64,000 bases of DNA from JANLYQ01 sp031365725 (GTDB lineage: Bacteria; Actinomycetota; Actinomycetes; JACCUZ01). How positions within the stretch are numbered: position 1 is the first letter of the stretch; each line of letters begins with the position of its first letter. The notes under the pieces were generated by a model. The model saw only the letters and a program-made list of their open reading frames with translations. It made no database searches and was not told the DNA's origin. Shown here piece by piece: positions 53,160 to 60,838 of the stretch. The DNA lies in assembly GCA_031365725.1 (NCBI GenBank), contig JANLYQ010000014.1:113996-177995 (forward strand). The letters run 5' to 3'. Made by a program: the position numbers and the translations under genes.

Positions 53160-53229
53160 GGTAGGTCAGCAGTCGCCGCAACAGGCGCAGACACCTGTTG
53201 CGGCGGTGGTTCGCCTGCCTCACGTGGTC
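53150..53229. terminator. Nested inverted repeat between convergent MFS and hisN genes
   Basis: The outer arms (53150-53165 and 53214-53229, 16 bp, one mismatch, GACCACGTGAGG core) enclose an inner perfect 11-bp stem, GCCGCAACAGG (53175-53185) with CCTGTTGCGGC (53194-53204). The outer arm includes the MFS stop. It could terminate transcription from both sides. Confidence 0.6.
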
Positions 53230-53307
53230 AACGTCGGGCACCGCGCCGCCGTACGTCGGTGGGAGCGGGTGGCCCAGTCGGGCAACGTCCGGGCGCCGCC
53301 GGGAGAT

Positions 53308-54090
53308 TCACGGGGTGACGCGGGCCAACACCTCGTCGTGCAGCAGGCCGTTGGTGGCCACGGCGTTGCCACCGGCCGGCCCGTCGACCCCGGCCAGGGA
53401 CGTGAAACGGCCGCCGGCCTCGGTCACGACGATCGCGCAGGCGGCCAGGTCGTGCAGGGCCACCTCAGCCTCGGCGGCGATGTCGACCGCACCCTCGGCC
53501 ACCAGCATGTAGGACCAGAAGTCGCCGTAGGCCCGGGTGCGCCACACGTCACGGGTCAGCCCGAGGAACACGTCCTCGCGGCCCTGGTCGGCCCAGCTGA
53601 CGAGGCTGGAGTAGGACAGCGACGCGTCACCGAGAGCGCTGACCCCCGACACCGACATGCGCGACGCCGACGCCAGGCTCTTGCCGGTCCACGCCCCGGA
53701 CCCCAACGCGGCCCACCACCGTCGGCCGAGCGCGGGCGCGCTGACGAGACCAGCGACCACGGTGTCGCCGTCCATCAGGGCGATGAGGGTGGCCCAGACC
53801 GGCACGCCGCGGACGAAGTTCTTGGTGCCGTCGATCGGGTCGAGCACCCAGCGCCGGGGCCCGTGCCCGGTGTCGGCGAACTCCTCACCGTGCACCGCGT
53901 CGCGCGACCGCGCGCGGGACAGCGCCCGCCGGATCGCCTCCTCGACCGCGGTGTCGGCGTCGCTGACCGGGGTGAGGTCGGGCTTCGTCGTCACCACCAG
54001 GTCCTGGGCCTTGTAGCGCGACATGGTCAAGGAGTCAGCCGAGTCGGCGAGGACGTGAGCCAGCCGGAGGTCATCGTCGTACGCCGTCAT
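53308..54090 (-). CDS. hisN: Histidinol-phosphatase, inositol-monophosphatase family
   Basis: The 260-residue protein carries the IMPase metal motifs GEEF, LDPIDGTKNFVRG (Asp-Pro-Ile-Asp-Gly-Thr) and the C-terminal CAIVVTEAGGRF. The N-terminus (DDLRLAHVLADSADSLTMSRYKAQDLVVTTKPDLTPVSDAD) is the form seen in actinobacterial HisN, which dephosphorylates histidinol phosphate in histidine biosynthesis. An inositol phosphatase role cannot be excluded. ATG 54090 was taken in preference to longer in-frame starts. Confidence 0.9.
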   Translation of the reverse strand: MTAYDDDLRLAHVLADSADSLTMSRYKAQDLVVTTKPDLTPVSDADTAVEEAIRRALSRARSRDAVHGEEFADTGHGPRRWVLDPIDGTKNFVRGVPVWATLIALMDGDTVVAGLVSAPALGRRWWAALGSGAWTGKSLASASRMSVSGVSALGDASLSYSSLVSWADQGREDVFLGLTRDVWRTRAYGDFWSYMLVAEGAVDIAAEAEVALHDLAACAIVVTEAGGRFTSLAGVDGPAGGNAVATNGLLHDEVLARVTP

Positions 54091-54202
54091 GCAAAGAACC
54101 GTACAAGTCTCTGGTGATCGCTCCAGTGACCGCCGCATACTTCCGAGTAGGAGACCGGAGGGACCACCCTTCGTCCCCGCAGCGGATCCCGGGAGGCCGG
54201 TC

Positions 54203-54598
54203 ATGGCACTCACTCTGTTCCGTCGGCGTGACAGCGACGCCATCATCGAGCCCGCCCCGATCCCGGTGCCGCGCTCCAGCATCGACGGTTGGACGCTGAC
54301 CGGTGTGCCGGACGTCGACCGACTGCAGATGCACCTGCCGCGGCCCGACCTGCGCGAGCTCGAGACGCTGCTGCACGGTGTGGCCGTCGAGGTCGACACC
54401 CCTTATACCTACGAGCGCGCGGCGACGCTGCTCGAGCGCGGCCAGGAGCCGGGCCCGGCCCTGTCGGTCTGCGAGGCGTGGCTTGCCCACCCCGCAGCGT
54501 CGTGGCCGGAGTACACCCAGCACACCCGGGTCATCGATCGGCACCGCAGCCGTTTGCGCAGCCGCCTCAGCGGGACCGTGGTAGCAACGGCAGGGTGA
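54203..54598 (+). CDS. Conserved hypothetical protein (131 aa)
   Basis: ATG 54203 lies after GGGAGG. The 131 residues start ALTLFRRRDSD and are soluble, acidic in the middle (LRELETLLHGVAVEVDTPYTYERAATLLERGQEPGPALSVCEAWL) with a helix-rich, TPR-like feel, and a basic C-terminus (RHRSRLRSRL). I do not recognise the family. It is divergent from hisN and its stop overlaps the start of a short DUF2087-like frame. Confidence 0.65.
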   Translation: MALTLFRRRDSDAIIEPAPIPVPRSSIDGWTLTGVPDVDRLQMHLPRPDLRELETLLHGVAVEVDTPYTYERAATLLERGQEPGPALSVCEAWLAHPAASWPEYTQHTRVIDRHRSRLRSRLSGTVVATAG

Positions 54599-54846
54599 GC
54601 CACCCGCCCGACCAAAGGACGGGTGCGTTCTTCGACGACGCGGCCGCACTGCGCCGCTACCGTGTGGACGAGGGCTTGCTCGCGCGAGCCGATGGCGACT
54701 ACTGGCGCTCCGGCGGGACGTGGGCATCGCCGCCGACGGCTGAGGTGAGGAACCCACGATGTTGGACCTGTTCCGTGGACTGCCGGTGCACGCACTCGTC
54801 GTGCACGGGGTGGTGGTGCTCGTTCCGCTGGCGTCGCTGGGGCTGA
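54595..54846 (+). pseudogene. DUF2087-like fragment
   Basis: GTG 54595 overlaps the preceding stop (GTGA). The first 45 residues (FFDDAAALRRYRVDEGLLARADGDYWRSGG) match the end of DUF2087 domains, normally found after an N-terminal regulatory or methyltransferase domain. That N-terminus is absent. Beyond this point the frame runs out of phase into the next gene, giving an implausible Cys/Trp-rich tail to 54846. A small surviving protein is possible, but a truncated remnant is more likely. Confidence 0.5.
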
Positions 54847-55235
54847 TCGCGATCGCCGTACGTCCGTCATGGCGGCACGCCTACTCGCCGGTGGTTGCGC
54901 TGCTGGCCACTGCCGGCTTGGTGATGGTGCCGGTCGCCGTGGCAAGCGGCAACAACTTGCGCGCCCGGCTGCACGCCGGCGGCGTGGTGGCCCGTCAGAT
55001 CAGTGCCCACCAGGCCCAGGGCTACCGCGTCTTGCTGCTGGCCGCGCTGCTGTGGCTCGCGTCAGTGGCGCTGCTCGTGCTCACCCGGCGAGGTGTCCGA
55101 GGTCGTGCGGTCACCGTTGTCGCGGTTCTCTCGGTGGTGGTTGCCCTCGCTGCGACGGCGCAGGTGGCGTACGCCGGCCACCTCGGCTCGACCGCGGTCT
55201 GGGGCTGCACGATCAACGCCGGTGCCTGCAAGTGA
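54759..55235 (+). CDS. DUF2231-family membrane protein
   Basis: The 158-residue protein has four hydrophobic helices with the DUF2231-like start LPVHALVVHGVVVLVPLASLGLI, then SPVVALLATAGLVMVPVAV, YRVLLLAALLWLASVALLVL and AVTVVAVLSVVVALAATAQV. HALVVH and SAHQAQG supply conserved-looking histidines. Related proteins are predicted heme- or redox-linked membrane proteins, but no activity is known. A GAGG/AGGA ribosome-binding site precedes the ATG. Confidence 0.83.
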   Translation: MLDLFRGLPVHALVVHGVVVLVPLASLGLIAIAVRPSWRHAYSPVVALLATAGLVMVPVAVASGNNLRARLHAGGVVARQISAHQAQGYRVLLLAALLWLASVALLVLTRRGVRGRAVTVVAVLSVVVALAATAQVAYAGHLGSTAVWGCTINAGACK

Positions 55236-55242
55236 CGCTGCT

Positions 55243-56232
55243 CTAGTCGTCCTCGGGGGCGTCCCGGCTGCGCAGCAACCGGCGCAACGACAGCAGGCGA
55301 GCCGGGTCGCTGTGCCCGGCAGCCACCCAGTCGTCGAGGGCGCACTCGGGCTCGTCGTGGCTGCACGACCGCGGGCAGCCGACGGTCCCCCCCTCCAGGT
55401 CGGGGAACGCGCCGATCACCCGGTGCAGGTCGACGTGGGCGAGGCCAAAGCTGCGCACGCCGGGGGTGTCGATCACCCACCCACCGCCGGGCAGCTCGAG
55501 GGCGATCGCCGAGGACGACGTGTGCCGCCCGCGGCCGGTCACCGCGTTGACGCCTCCCGTCGCGCGACCGGCGCCGGGCACCAGCGCGTTGACCATCGTC
55601 GACTTGCCGACCCCCGAGTGCCCGACGAGCACGCTGACGCGCCCGGCCAGCTGCGCGCGCAGCGGCTCCAGCGGTGACGACCGGTCGATCACCACGTGCT
55701 CGACGTCCAGCGCGCCGTAGGACTCGAGCAGCGCATCCGGCGACGCAAGGTCGGCTTTCGTGAGGCACAGCAACGGTTTCATCCCGGCGTCGTACGCCGC
55801 AACGAGGCAACGGTCGATCAGTCGCGGACGTGGCTCGGGGTCGGCCAGGGCGGTCACGACCACCAGCTGCTCCGCGTTGGCGACGATGACTCGTTCGAAC
55901 GGGTCGGTGTCGTCGGCGGTGCGTCGCAGCGTCGACACCCGCGGCTCCACCCGCACGATCCGCGCCAGGGTGTCGGCCTCACCGGTGACGTCGCCGACGA
56001 TCGCGACCCGGTCGCCGACGACGACGCTGCGCTTGCCCAGCTCGCGGGCCTTCATCGCCGTCACCTCGTGCCCATCGACGCGGCAGGTGCACCGCCCACG
56101 GTCGACGGTCACCACCACGCCGACGGTGGCGTCGTCGTGGCTGGGCCGGTCCTTGGTGCGCGGCCGGGAGCGTCGTGAGGGTCGGATGCGTACGTCGTCC
56201 TCGTCCGGTGGCCGGCGACGAGGAGGTGTCAC
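55243..56232 (-). CDS. rsgA: Ribosome small-subunit-dependent GTPase A
   Basis: The 329-residue protein has the RsgA layout: an OB-fold N-terminal part, then a circularly permuted GTPase with TKADL (G4) before GHSGVGKSTMVNALV (G1) and DTPGVRSFGL (G3), and a zinc cluster CPRSCSHDEPEC. It helps late assembly of the 30S subunit. GTG 56232 overlaps the aroA stop by four bases, so the two are translationally coupled, an order common in actinobacteria. Confidence 0.95.
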   Translation of the reverse strand: MTPPRRRPPDEDDVRIRPSRRSRPRTKDRPSHDDATVGVVVTVDRGRCTCRVDGHEVTAMKARELGKRSVVVGDRVAIVGDVTGEADTLARIVRVEPRVSTLRRTADDTDPFERVIVANAEQLVVVTALADPEPRPRLIDRCLVAAYDAGMKPLLCLTKADLASPDALLESYGALDVEHVVIDRSSPLEPLRAQLAGRVSVLVGHSGVGKSTMVNALVPGAGRATGGVNAVTGRGRHTSSSAIALELPGGGWVIDTPGVRSFGLAHVDLHRVIGAFPDLEGGTVGCPRSCSHDEPECALDDWVAAGHSDPARLLSLRRLLRSRDAPEDD

Positions 56233-57497
56233 CCCAGCATCCCGGTCCACAGGTCGACGAACCCGGGCATCGTCTTGGCGGTGGTGGCGACGTCGACCAC
56301 CTCGACGCCGGCCACCCGCAGCCCGAGGACAGCTGCCATGGTGGCGAGCCGGTGGTCCTCATACGTCGCGACCACACCGCCGTGCAGCGGGCGCGGCGTG
56401 ATCGCGAGGCCGTCGTCGGTCTCGCGTACGTCGCCGCCGAGACCGGAGATCTCGGTCGCCATCGCGGCCAACCGGTCGGTCTCGTGGTGGCGCAGGTGGC
56501 CGATGCCGCGCACCGTCGACGGCGAAGAGGCCAGCGCGGCCACCGCCACCAGTACCGGCGCGAGCTCACCGACGTCGGAGAGGTCGAGGTCGGCTCCCAG
56601 CACGCGGTCCGGGCCGGTCACCGTGAGTGCACGACCGTCATGTTCGACCAGCGCGCCGAACTGCTCGAGCAGCGCGCGCAACGCGTCGCCGGCCTGGGTC
56701 GTGCTGGTCGGCCAGCCGGGCACGGTCACCCGGCCACCGGTCACCACCGCGGCCGCGAGGAAGGGCGCCGCATTGGACAGGTCGGGCTCGATCGCCAGCC
56801 GGCCGAGAGTGAGGGGACCCGGCTCGACGCGCCACGTGTCGTGGTCTGCGTCGTGCGTCGTGGCCCCTGCGCGCCGCAGCATGTCCAGCGTCATCTCGAC
56901 GTGCACCCGCGACGGCATCCGCCCACCGACGTGGTGCACCTCGACGCCGTCGGTGCAGCGTGCACCGACCAGCAGCAGCGCGCTGACGAACTGCGAGGAC
57001 AGCGACGCATCGACCGTCACCGGGCCGCCGCGCAGGACTCCCCTTCCGTGCACGGTCAGCGGCAGCAGGTCGTCGGTGGCGGTGATGCGCGCGCCGAGGT
57101 CGCGCAGCCCGCGCACCACCGGAGCCAACGGCCGTTGCCGCGACCGGGGGTCACCGTCGAAGTGCACGTCGCCGTCGGCCAGCGCAGCCAAGGGCGGCAG
57201 GAACCGCATGACGGTGCCGGCGTTGCCGACGTCGACCGACGCCTCACCGTGCAACGCACCCGGCGTCACTGACCAGCCGTCTTCGGTGACCTCGACGCCG
57301 GTGCCCATCGCGCGCAGCCCGGCCACCATGAGATCGGTGTCGCGACTGACCAGCGGAGCAGTCAGGACGGTTGGTGAGTCGGCCACCGCCGCCAGCACCA
57401 GGGCCCGGTTGGTTTGCGACTTCGACCCGGGCAGCAGCACCGTCGCCGCGACCGGCGCGTCGACGTGCGGCGCAGGCCACGGGTCGGGGGTGCTCAC
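56229..57497 (-). CDS. aroA: 3-phosphoshikimate 1-carboxyvinyltransferase (EPSP synthase)
   Basis: The 422-residue enzyme joins phosphoenolpyruvate to shikimate-3-phosphate in aromatic amino acid synthesis. Core motifs are PGSKSQTNRALVLAA, DVGNAGTVMRFLPPLAAL (phosphoenolpyruvate site), DPRSRQRPLAPVVRGLRDLGA, SSQFVSALLL and GHLRHHETDRLAAM. GTG 57497 matches the family N-terminus; the upstream in-frame extension is Arg-rich. It is first in an aroA-rsgA operon. Confidence 0.96.
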   Translation of the reverse strand: MSTPDPWPAPHVDAPVAATVLLPGSKSQTNRALVLAAVADSPTVLTAPLVSRDTDLMVAGLRAMGTGVEVTEDGWSVTPGALHGEASVDVGNAGTVMRFLPPLAALADGDVHFDGDPRSRQRPLAPVVRGLRDLGARITATDDLLPLTVHGRGVLRGGPVTVDASLSSQFVSALLLVGARCTDGVEVHHVGGRMPSRVHVEMTLDMLRRAGATTHDADHDTWRVEPGPLTLGRLAIEPDLSNAAPFLAAAVVTGGRVTVPGWPTSTTQAGDALRALLEQFGALVEHDGRALTVTGPDRVLGADLDLSDVGELAPVLVAVAALASSPSTVRGIGHLRHHETDRLAAMATEISGLGGDVRETDDGLAITPRPLHGGVVATYEDHRLATMAAVLGLRVAGVEVVDVATTAKTMPGFVDLWTGMLG

Positions 57498-57513
57498 CCG
57501 CCGAGGGTATCCG

Positions 57514-58008
57514 TCAGACCGGAAGCTGGTCCCTGGCCGCCGACGCCGTACGTCGGGTGGATGCACCCGCGTGGTGCACCGCGTGCTGGGCCCGCCAGGC
57601 CACGCCCGGGCGGCCTTCCGTGTCGACGGCCGCGAGCATCAGCCCGCCCAGCATCGAGAGGTTCTTGAAGAAATGCAGCCGCTGCTGGGCGCGGACGGTC
57701 GGCTCCGTGGCCTCCCAGAACCGGTGCCCGGCCAGGGTGGTCGGGACCAGGCTGCCCGCCAGCAGGGAGGCTGAGAGGCGCGGGAGCCGGCCGGTGGCGA
57801 GCATCAACCCGGCGCCGACCTGTACCGCCGCGTTGATCTCAACGAGGGTCGTCGTGTCCTGCGGCAACCACGGCACCTTGGCGGCGATCCTGTTGGCCAC
57901 GTCCTCTGCGGCCGGCACCCTGGGCGCGGGGTTCTTGAGCGCGTCGGCGCCGCCGGTGACGAACATGGCGGCGAGGCAGGGACGGGCAAGGCGGCGCACG
58001 AGAGTCAT
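57514..58008 (-). CDS. DoxX-family membrane protein
   Basis: The 164-residue protein shows the DoxX pattern of four membrane segments, starting RLARPCLAAMFVTGGADALKNP, with LVEINAAVQVGAGLMLATGRLPRLSASLLAGSLVPTTLAGHRFW in the middle and LHFFKNLSMLGGLMLAAVD later. The family is linked to redox or thiol homeostasis in actinobacteria, partnering with SodA and SseA in Mycobacterium. Location between aroA and a YedK-type gene is typical. ATG 58008 was selected from a longer open frame. Confidence 0.88.
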   Translation of the reverse strand: MTLVRRLARPCLAAMFVTGGADALKNPAPRVPAAEDVANRIAAKVPWLPQDTTTLVEINAAVQVGAGLMLATGRLPRLSASLLAGSLVPTTLAGHRFWEATEPTVRAQQRLHFFKNLSMLGGLMLAAVDTEGRPGVAWRAQHAVHHAGASTRRTASAARDQLPV

Positions 58009-58122
58009 ACCGTGCCCTTGCCCGGTTGCCGGTCCTGGCAATCGCCCGGCTTGCCCGTCGTCCCCGTGTTCGGTCGTACCCGTTTCCCGTCGTCCCCGCC
58101 TTGTCGTGGCAGGGTTGCTGCT

Positions 58123-58851
58123 GTGTGTGGACGCTATGCCGCGAGCCGGAGCCCCGACGATCTCGTCGAGGAGTTCGACATCGTCGGCCCACCTGAGCAA
58201 CTTCTCGCACCGAGCTGGAACGTCGCCCCGACCGACGCTGTCTATGCCGTGGTGCAGCGACCGCCGCGGCGGTCCGGCGAGGAGCCGAGCGCGCCCGCAG
58301 AGCGCCGTCTTCGCGTGGCCCGCTGGGGCCTGGTGCCCTCGTGGGCCAAGGACGCCACGACCGGTGCGCGGCTGATCAACGCGCGGGTGGAGACAGCCGC
58401 CGACAAACCGGCCTTCCGTCGGGCCTTCGCCCAACGGCGGGCGTTGCTGCCCGCCGACGGCTACTTCGAGTGGTACGGCGAGGTCAAGGGCAAGAAGCAG
58501 CCGTTCTTCATCACCCCCGCTGACGGTGGCGTGCTCGCCATGGCGGGGCTCTACGAGCTCTGGCGCGACCCCGCGGCCCCCGACGACGTCGACCCGTGGC
58601 TCTGGACCGTCACCGTCCTCACCACGACCGCTACCGACGAGCTCGGGCGCATCCATGACCGGATGCCGATGCTCGTCGAGCGCGAGAGGTACGACGAGTG
58701 GCTCGACCCCGCGACGACCGACACGGATCGGGTGCGCAGCCTGCTGGTACCCGCAGCCCCCGGTCTGCTCACGGCGTTCCCAGTCGGCGCCGCCGTCGGC
58801 AACGTGCGCAACAACGGCCCCGAGCTGGTCGTCCCCCTGCCCGCCGAGTGA
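58123..58851 (+). CDS. SOS-response-associated HMCES/YedK-type protein
   Basis: The 242-residue protein starts with GTG immediately followed by CGRYAA, so the catalytic Cys2 becomes the N-terminal residue after methionine removal, the defining feature of HMCES/YedK proteins that trap abasic sites in single-stranded DNA. NVAPTDAVYAV, WGLVPSWAKD, NARVETAADKPAFRRAF, the active ADGYFEWYGE (Glu) and the conserved His in RIHDRMPM follow. An upstream in-frame ATG is rejected because it would bury Cys2. Confidence 0.95.
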   Translation: MCGRYAASRSPDDLVEEFDIVGPPEQLLAPSWNVAPTDAVYAVVQRPPRRSGEEPSAPAERRLRVARWGLVPSWAKDATTGARLINARVETAADKPAFRRAFAQRRALLPADGYFEWYGEVKGKKQPFFITPADGGVLAMAGLYELWRDPAAPDDVDPWLWTVTVLTTTATDELGRIHDRMPMLVERERYDEWLDPATTDTDRVRSLLVPAAPGLLTAFPVGAAVGNVRNNGPELVVPLPAE

Positions 58852-58864
58852 CCGACCCGCGCAC

Positions 58865-59596
58865 GTGAGCGAGCAGCTGGTCGTCGAGACGCCCCTCGGG
58901 CCGGCCCGGCTGCACGTCGACCCGGCGGGGACGCCCCGGGTCCCGCGTCTCACCGTGCTGCTCGGCCACGGAGCCGCCGGCGGCGTCGAGGCGCGCGATC
59001 TGGCGGCGCTCGCTGCTCCTGATGTCGGGCTGCCGGCGTACGGCATCACGGTCGTGCGGGTCGAGCAGCCCTGGCGGGTGGCCGGTCGCCGCGTCGCCGG
59101 ACCACCGGCGAGCCTCGACCTCGCCTGGATCGCCGTGCTCGGGGCCCTGCGGCGTGATCACCGCGACGTTGCGCCCGGCCCGTGGGTGCTCGGAGGGCGC
59201 TCGGCCGGAGCCCGCGTCGCTTGCCGTACGGCGACTGGTTCAGCCGCCGCCGCGGGTCCGGTTGTCGGGGTGCTGGCGCTCGCCTTCCCGCTGCAACCGC
59301 CGCTGAGAGTCAGCACGACCAACCCGAGCCCGACCCCCCGCCCGAGCCGCCTCCCCGAGCTCCACGCCACCGGCCGTCCGACGCTGGTGATGCAGGGCGA
59401 ACGGGACAGCTTCGGTGGCCCGGGCGCGCTGGCGGGTCGGCTGCCGTCGACCCACACCTTGCACGCGGTTCCCGGCGCGGACCACGCGTTCAGGGTCATC
59501 CGGACCCACGACCAGGCGGCGACCCTGCGCGGCATCGTCGAGGCTGCGGCGGGCTGGGCCGCCTCGATCGAGAGCGCGGCGGGGAATCGCTCCTGA
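58865..59596 (+). CDS. KANL3/Tex30-type alpha/beta hydrolase
   Basis: The 243-residue protein has LLGHGAAGGVEARDLAAL, PWRVAGRRVA, the nucleophile elbow GGRSAGARVACR, LALAFPLQPP, VMQGERDSFG (acid) and PGADHAFRV (His). This pattern belongs to the KANL3/Tex30 group of soluble hydrolases of unknown substrate. It starts at GTG 58865, 13 bp after the YedK-type gene. Its last codons contain the candidate SigR promoter for the next gene. Confidence 0.85.
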   Translation: MSEQLVVETPLGPARLHVDPAGTPRVPRLTVLLGHGAAGGVEARDLAALAAPDVGLPAYGITVVRVEQPWRVAGRRVAGPPASLDLAWIAVLGALRRDHRDVAPGPWVLGGRSAGARVACRTATGSAAAAGPVVGVLALAFPLQPPLRVSTTNPSPTPRPSRLPELHATGRPTLVMQGERDSFGGPGALAGRLPSTHTLHAVPGADHAFRVIRTHDQAATLRGIVEAAAGWAASIESAAGNRS

Positions 59597-59608
59597 GGTC
59601 AGACGGTT
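59583..59608 (+). promoter_or_regulatory. SigR/SigH-type promoter (GGAAT-N18-GTT) upstream of sigR
   Basis: GGAAT at 59583-59587 and GTT at 59606-59608 are separated by exactly 18 bases, the consensus of SigR/SigH regulons in Streptomyces and Mycobacterium. Transcription would begin near 59614-59616, almost at ATG 59618, the first in-frame start of the sigma gene. Autoregulation is therefore strongly suggested. Confidence 0.72.
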
Positions 59609-59722
59609 GACCCGGGTATGGCAGCAGCAGCGCCGACCCGGCGCCGTACCGACCTCGACCTCCGATCCCTGGCCGACTGGCCCGCGCCGGGGGGCGGAGG
59701 GCCGCAGGTAGCATCGACAACG

Positions 59723-60340
59723 ATGACAAGCCCTGTTGCCGAGACCGTCGACGAGCGCAACGCTCGCTTCGAGCGGGATGCCATGCAGTACATCGACCAG
59801 CTCTACTCCGCCGGCCTGCGCATGACGCGCAACCCGGCCGACGCCGAGGACCTGGTCCAGGAGACCTACGCCAAGGCCTACGGCTCGTTCCACCAGTTCC
59901 AGGACGGCACCAACCTCAAGGCCTGGCTCTACCGCATCCTCACGAACACGTTCATCAACACCTACCGCAAGGCTCAGCGCCAGCCCAAGCAGGCCGGCAC
60001 CGACTCGGTCGAGGACTGGCAGCTCGCGCAGGCCGAGTCGCACATGTCGACCGGGCTGAAGTCCGCCGAGGCCGAGGCGCTGGACCACCTGCCCGACTCC
60101 GACGTCAAGGCGGCCCTGCAGGCGATCCCCGAGGACTTCCGGATCGCGGTCTACCTCGCCGATGTCGAAGGCTTCGCCTACAAGGAGATCGCGGAGATCA
60201 TGGGCACGCCGATCGGCACGGTGATGTCGCGACTGCATCGCGGCCGCCGTCAGCTGCGGGTCCTGCTCGAGGACTATGCGCGCGAGCGCGGCCTCGTCCC
60301 GGCCACGATCGACGGTACGACGGGGGAGGAGCAGTCATGA
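59723..60340 (+). CDS. sigR: ECF sigma factor SigR/SigH (thiol-oxidative stress)
   Basis: The 205-residue core starts MTSPVAETVDERNARFERDAM and has region 2 (YIDQLYSAGLRMTRNPADAEDLVQETYAKAY, WLYRILTNTFINTYRKAQR) and region 4 (AALQAIPEDFRIAVYLADVEGFAYKEIAEIMGTPIGTVMSRLHRGR). It should direct transcription of thioredoxin, mycothiol and protease genes when its anti-sigma partner is oxidised. ATGA overlap with rsrA confirms the pair. A 35-codon in-frame extension from ATG 59618 could yield a longer isoform from the autoregulatory promoter. Confidence 0.94.
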   Translation: MTSPVAETVDERNARFERDAMQYIDQLYSAGLRMTRNPADAEDLVQETYAKAYGSFHQFQDGTNLKAWLYRILTNTFINTYRKAQRQPKQAGTDSVEDWQLAQAESHMSTGLKSAEAEALDHLPDSDVKAALQAIPEDFRIAVYLADVEGFAYKEIAEIMGTPIGTVMSRLHRGRRQLRVLLEDYARERGLVPATIDGTTGEEQS

Positions 60341-60606
60341 GTTGCGGCGACCCGCACGAGACGCCCTGCGCCGAGGTGCTCGACCGGCTGTACGAGTTCA
60401 TCGACGGCGAGGTGAGCGGCGAGGCACGGCACCAGATCAAGCACCACCTCGACGAGTGCAGCCCGTGCCTGAAGGAGTTCGGCCTCGAGGAGCAGGTGAA
60501 GGCGATCGTGAAGCGGTCGTGCTCCGATCCCGCCCCGGCCGAGCTGCGTATCAAGGTGCTCGCTCGCATCGCCGAGGCCCGGGCCGGTCTGCGCACCGAG
60601 ATTTGA
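60337..60606 (+). CDS. rsrA: Redox-sensing anti-sigma factor RsrA/RshA (ZAS family)
   Basis: The 89-residue protein has the zinc-associated anti-sigma motif His-x3-Cys-x2-Cys in HHLDECSPCLKEF, with an additional Cys at position 3 and Cys11 near the N-terminus and a further Cys in KRSCSDP. Reduced, zinc-bound protein sequesters SigR; disulfide formation and zinc loss release it. It is coupled to sigR by a 4-bp overlap and followed by a hairpin containing its own stop codon. Confidence 0.94.
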   Translation: MSCGDPHETPCAEVLDRLYEFIDGEVSGEARHQIKHHLDECSPCLKEFGLEEQVKAIVKRSCSDPAPAELRIKVLARIAEARAGLRTEI

Positions 60607-60632
60607 TCCCGCAGGATTGCGCCCTGGGATCA
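60604..60632 (+). terminator. Hairpin after rsrA
   Basis: TGATCCC (60604-60610, including the rsrA stop) pairs with GGGATCA (60626-60632), a 7-bp stem around a 15-base loop. A second small CCGGG/CCCGG hairpin follows at 60652-60665 and may end bL37 transcription from the other side. Confidence 0.45.
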
Positions 60633-60682
60633 GGTCTCGCGCGCAGACCGACCGGGTAAGCCCGGGGTGTCAGCCCAGCTGA

Positions 60683-60757
60683 TCAGCTGTTCGGACGCTT
60701 GCCGTGGTTGGCCTTGTTCTTCTTGCGGGCCTTCTTCTTGCGCGACTTCTTTGCCAT
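60683..60757 (-). CDS. Small basic ribosomal protein bL37-like (24 aa)
   Basis: The minus-strand ATG at 60757 follows GGAGGTG with normal spacing and opens 24 codons beginning MAKKSRKKK and ending KANHGKRPNS. The C-terminal SKANHGKRPN-like signature and length match bL37, the actinobacterial large-subunit protein seen in mycobacterial ribosome structures. The site next to sigR-rsrA is its usual neighbourhood. It is convergent with rsrA and divergent from the dehydrogenase at 60839. Confidence 0.85.
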   Translation of the reverse strand: MAKKSRKKKARKKNKANHGKRPNS

Positions 60758-60762
60758 GTATG

Positions 60763-60778
60763 GGCACCTCCTGGTGCC
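60763..60778 (-). promoter_or_regulatory. Hairpin overlapping the bL37 ribosome-binding site
   Basis: On the minus strand GGCACC-AGGA-GGTGCC forms a perfect 6-bp stem with a 4-base loop. The Shine-Dalgarno AGGAGG (complement of 60767-60772) lies in the loop and the 3' arm, so folding could limit ribosome access and allow translational control of bL37. Confidence 0.4.
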
Positions 60779-60838
60779 ATTCTTCCACGCTCCCACCACC
60801 CCCCTGTCCGCTGACCGCCCCCTGTCTGGAGATCACAC

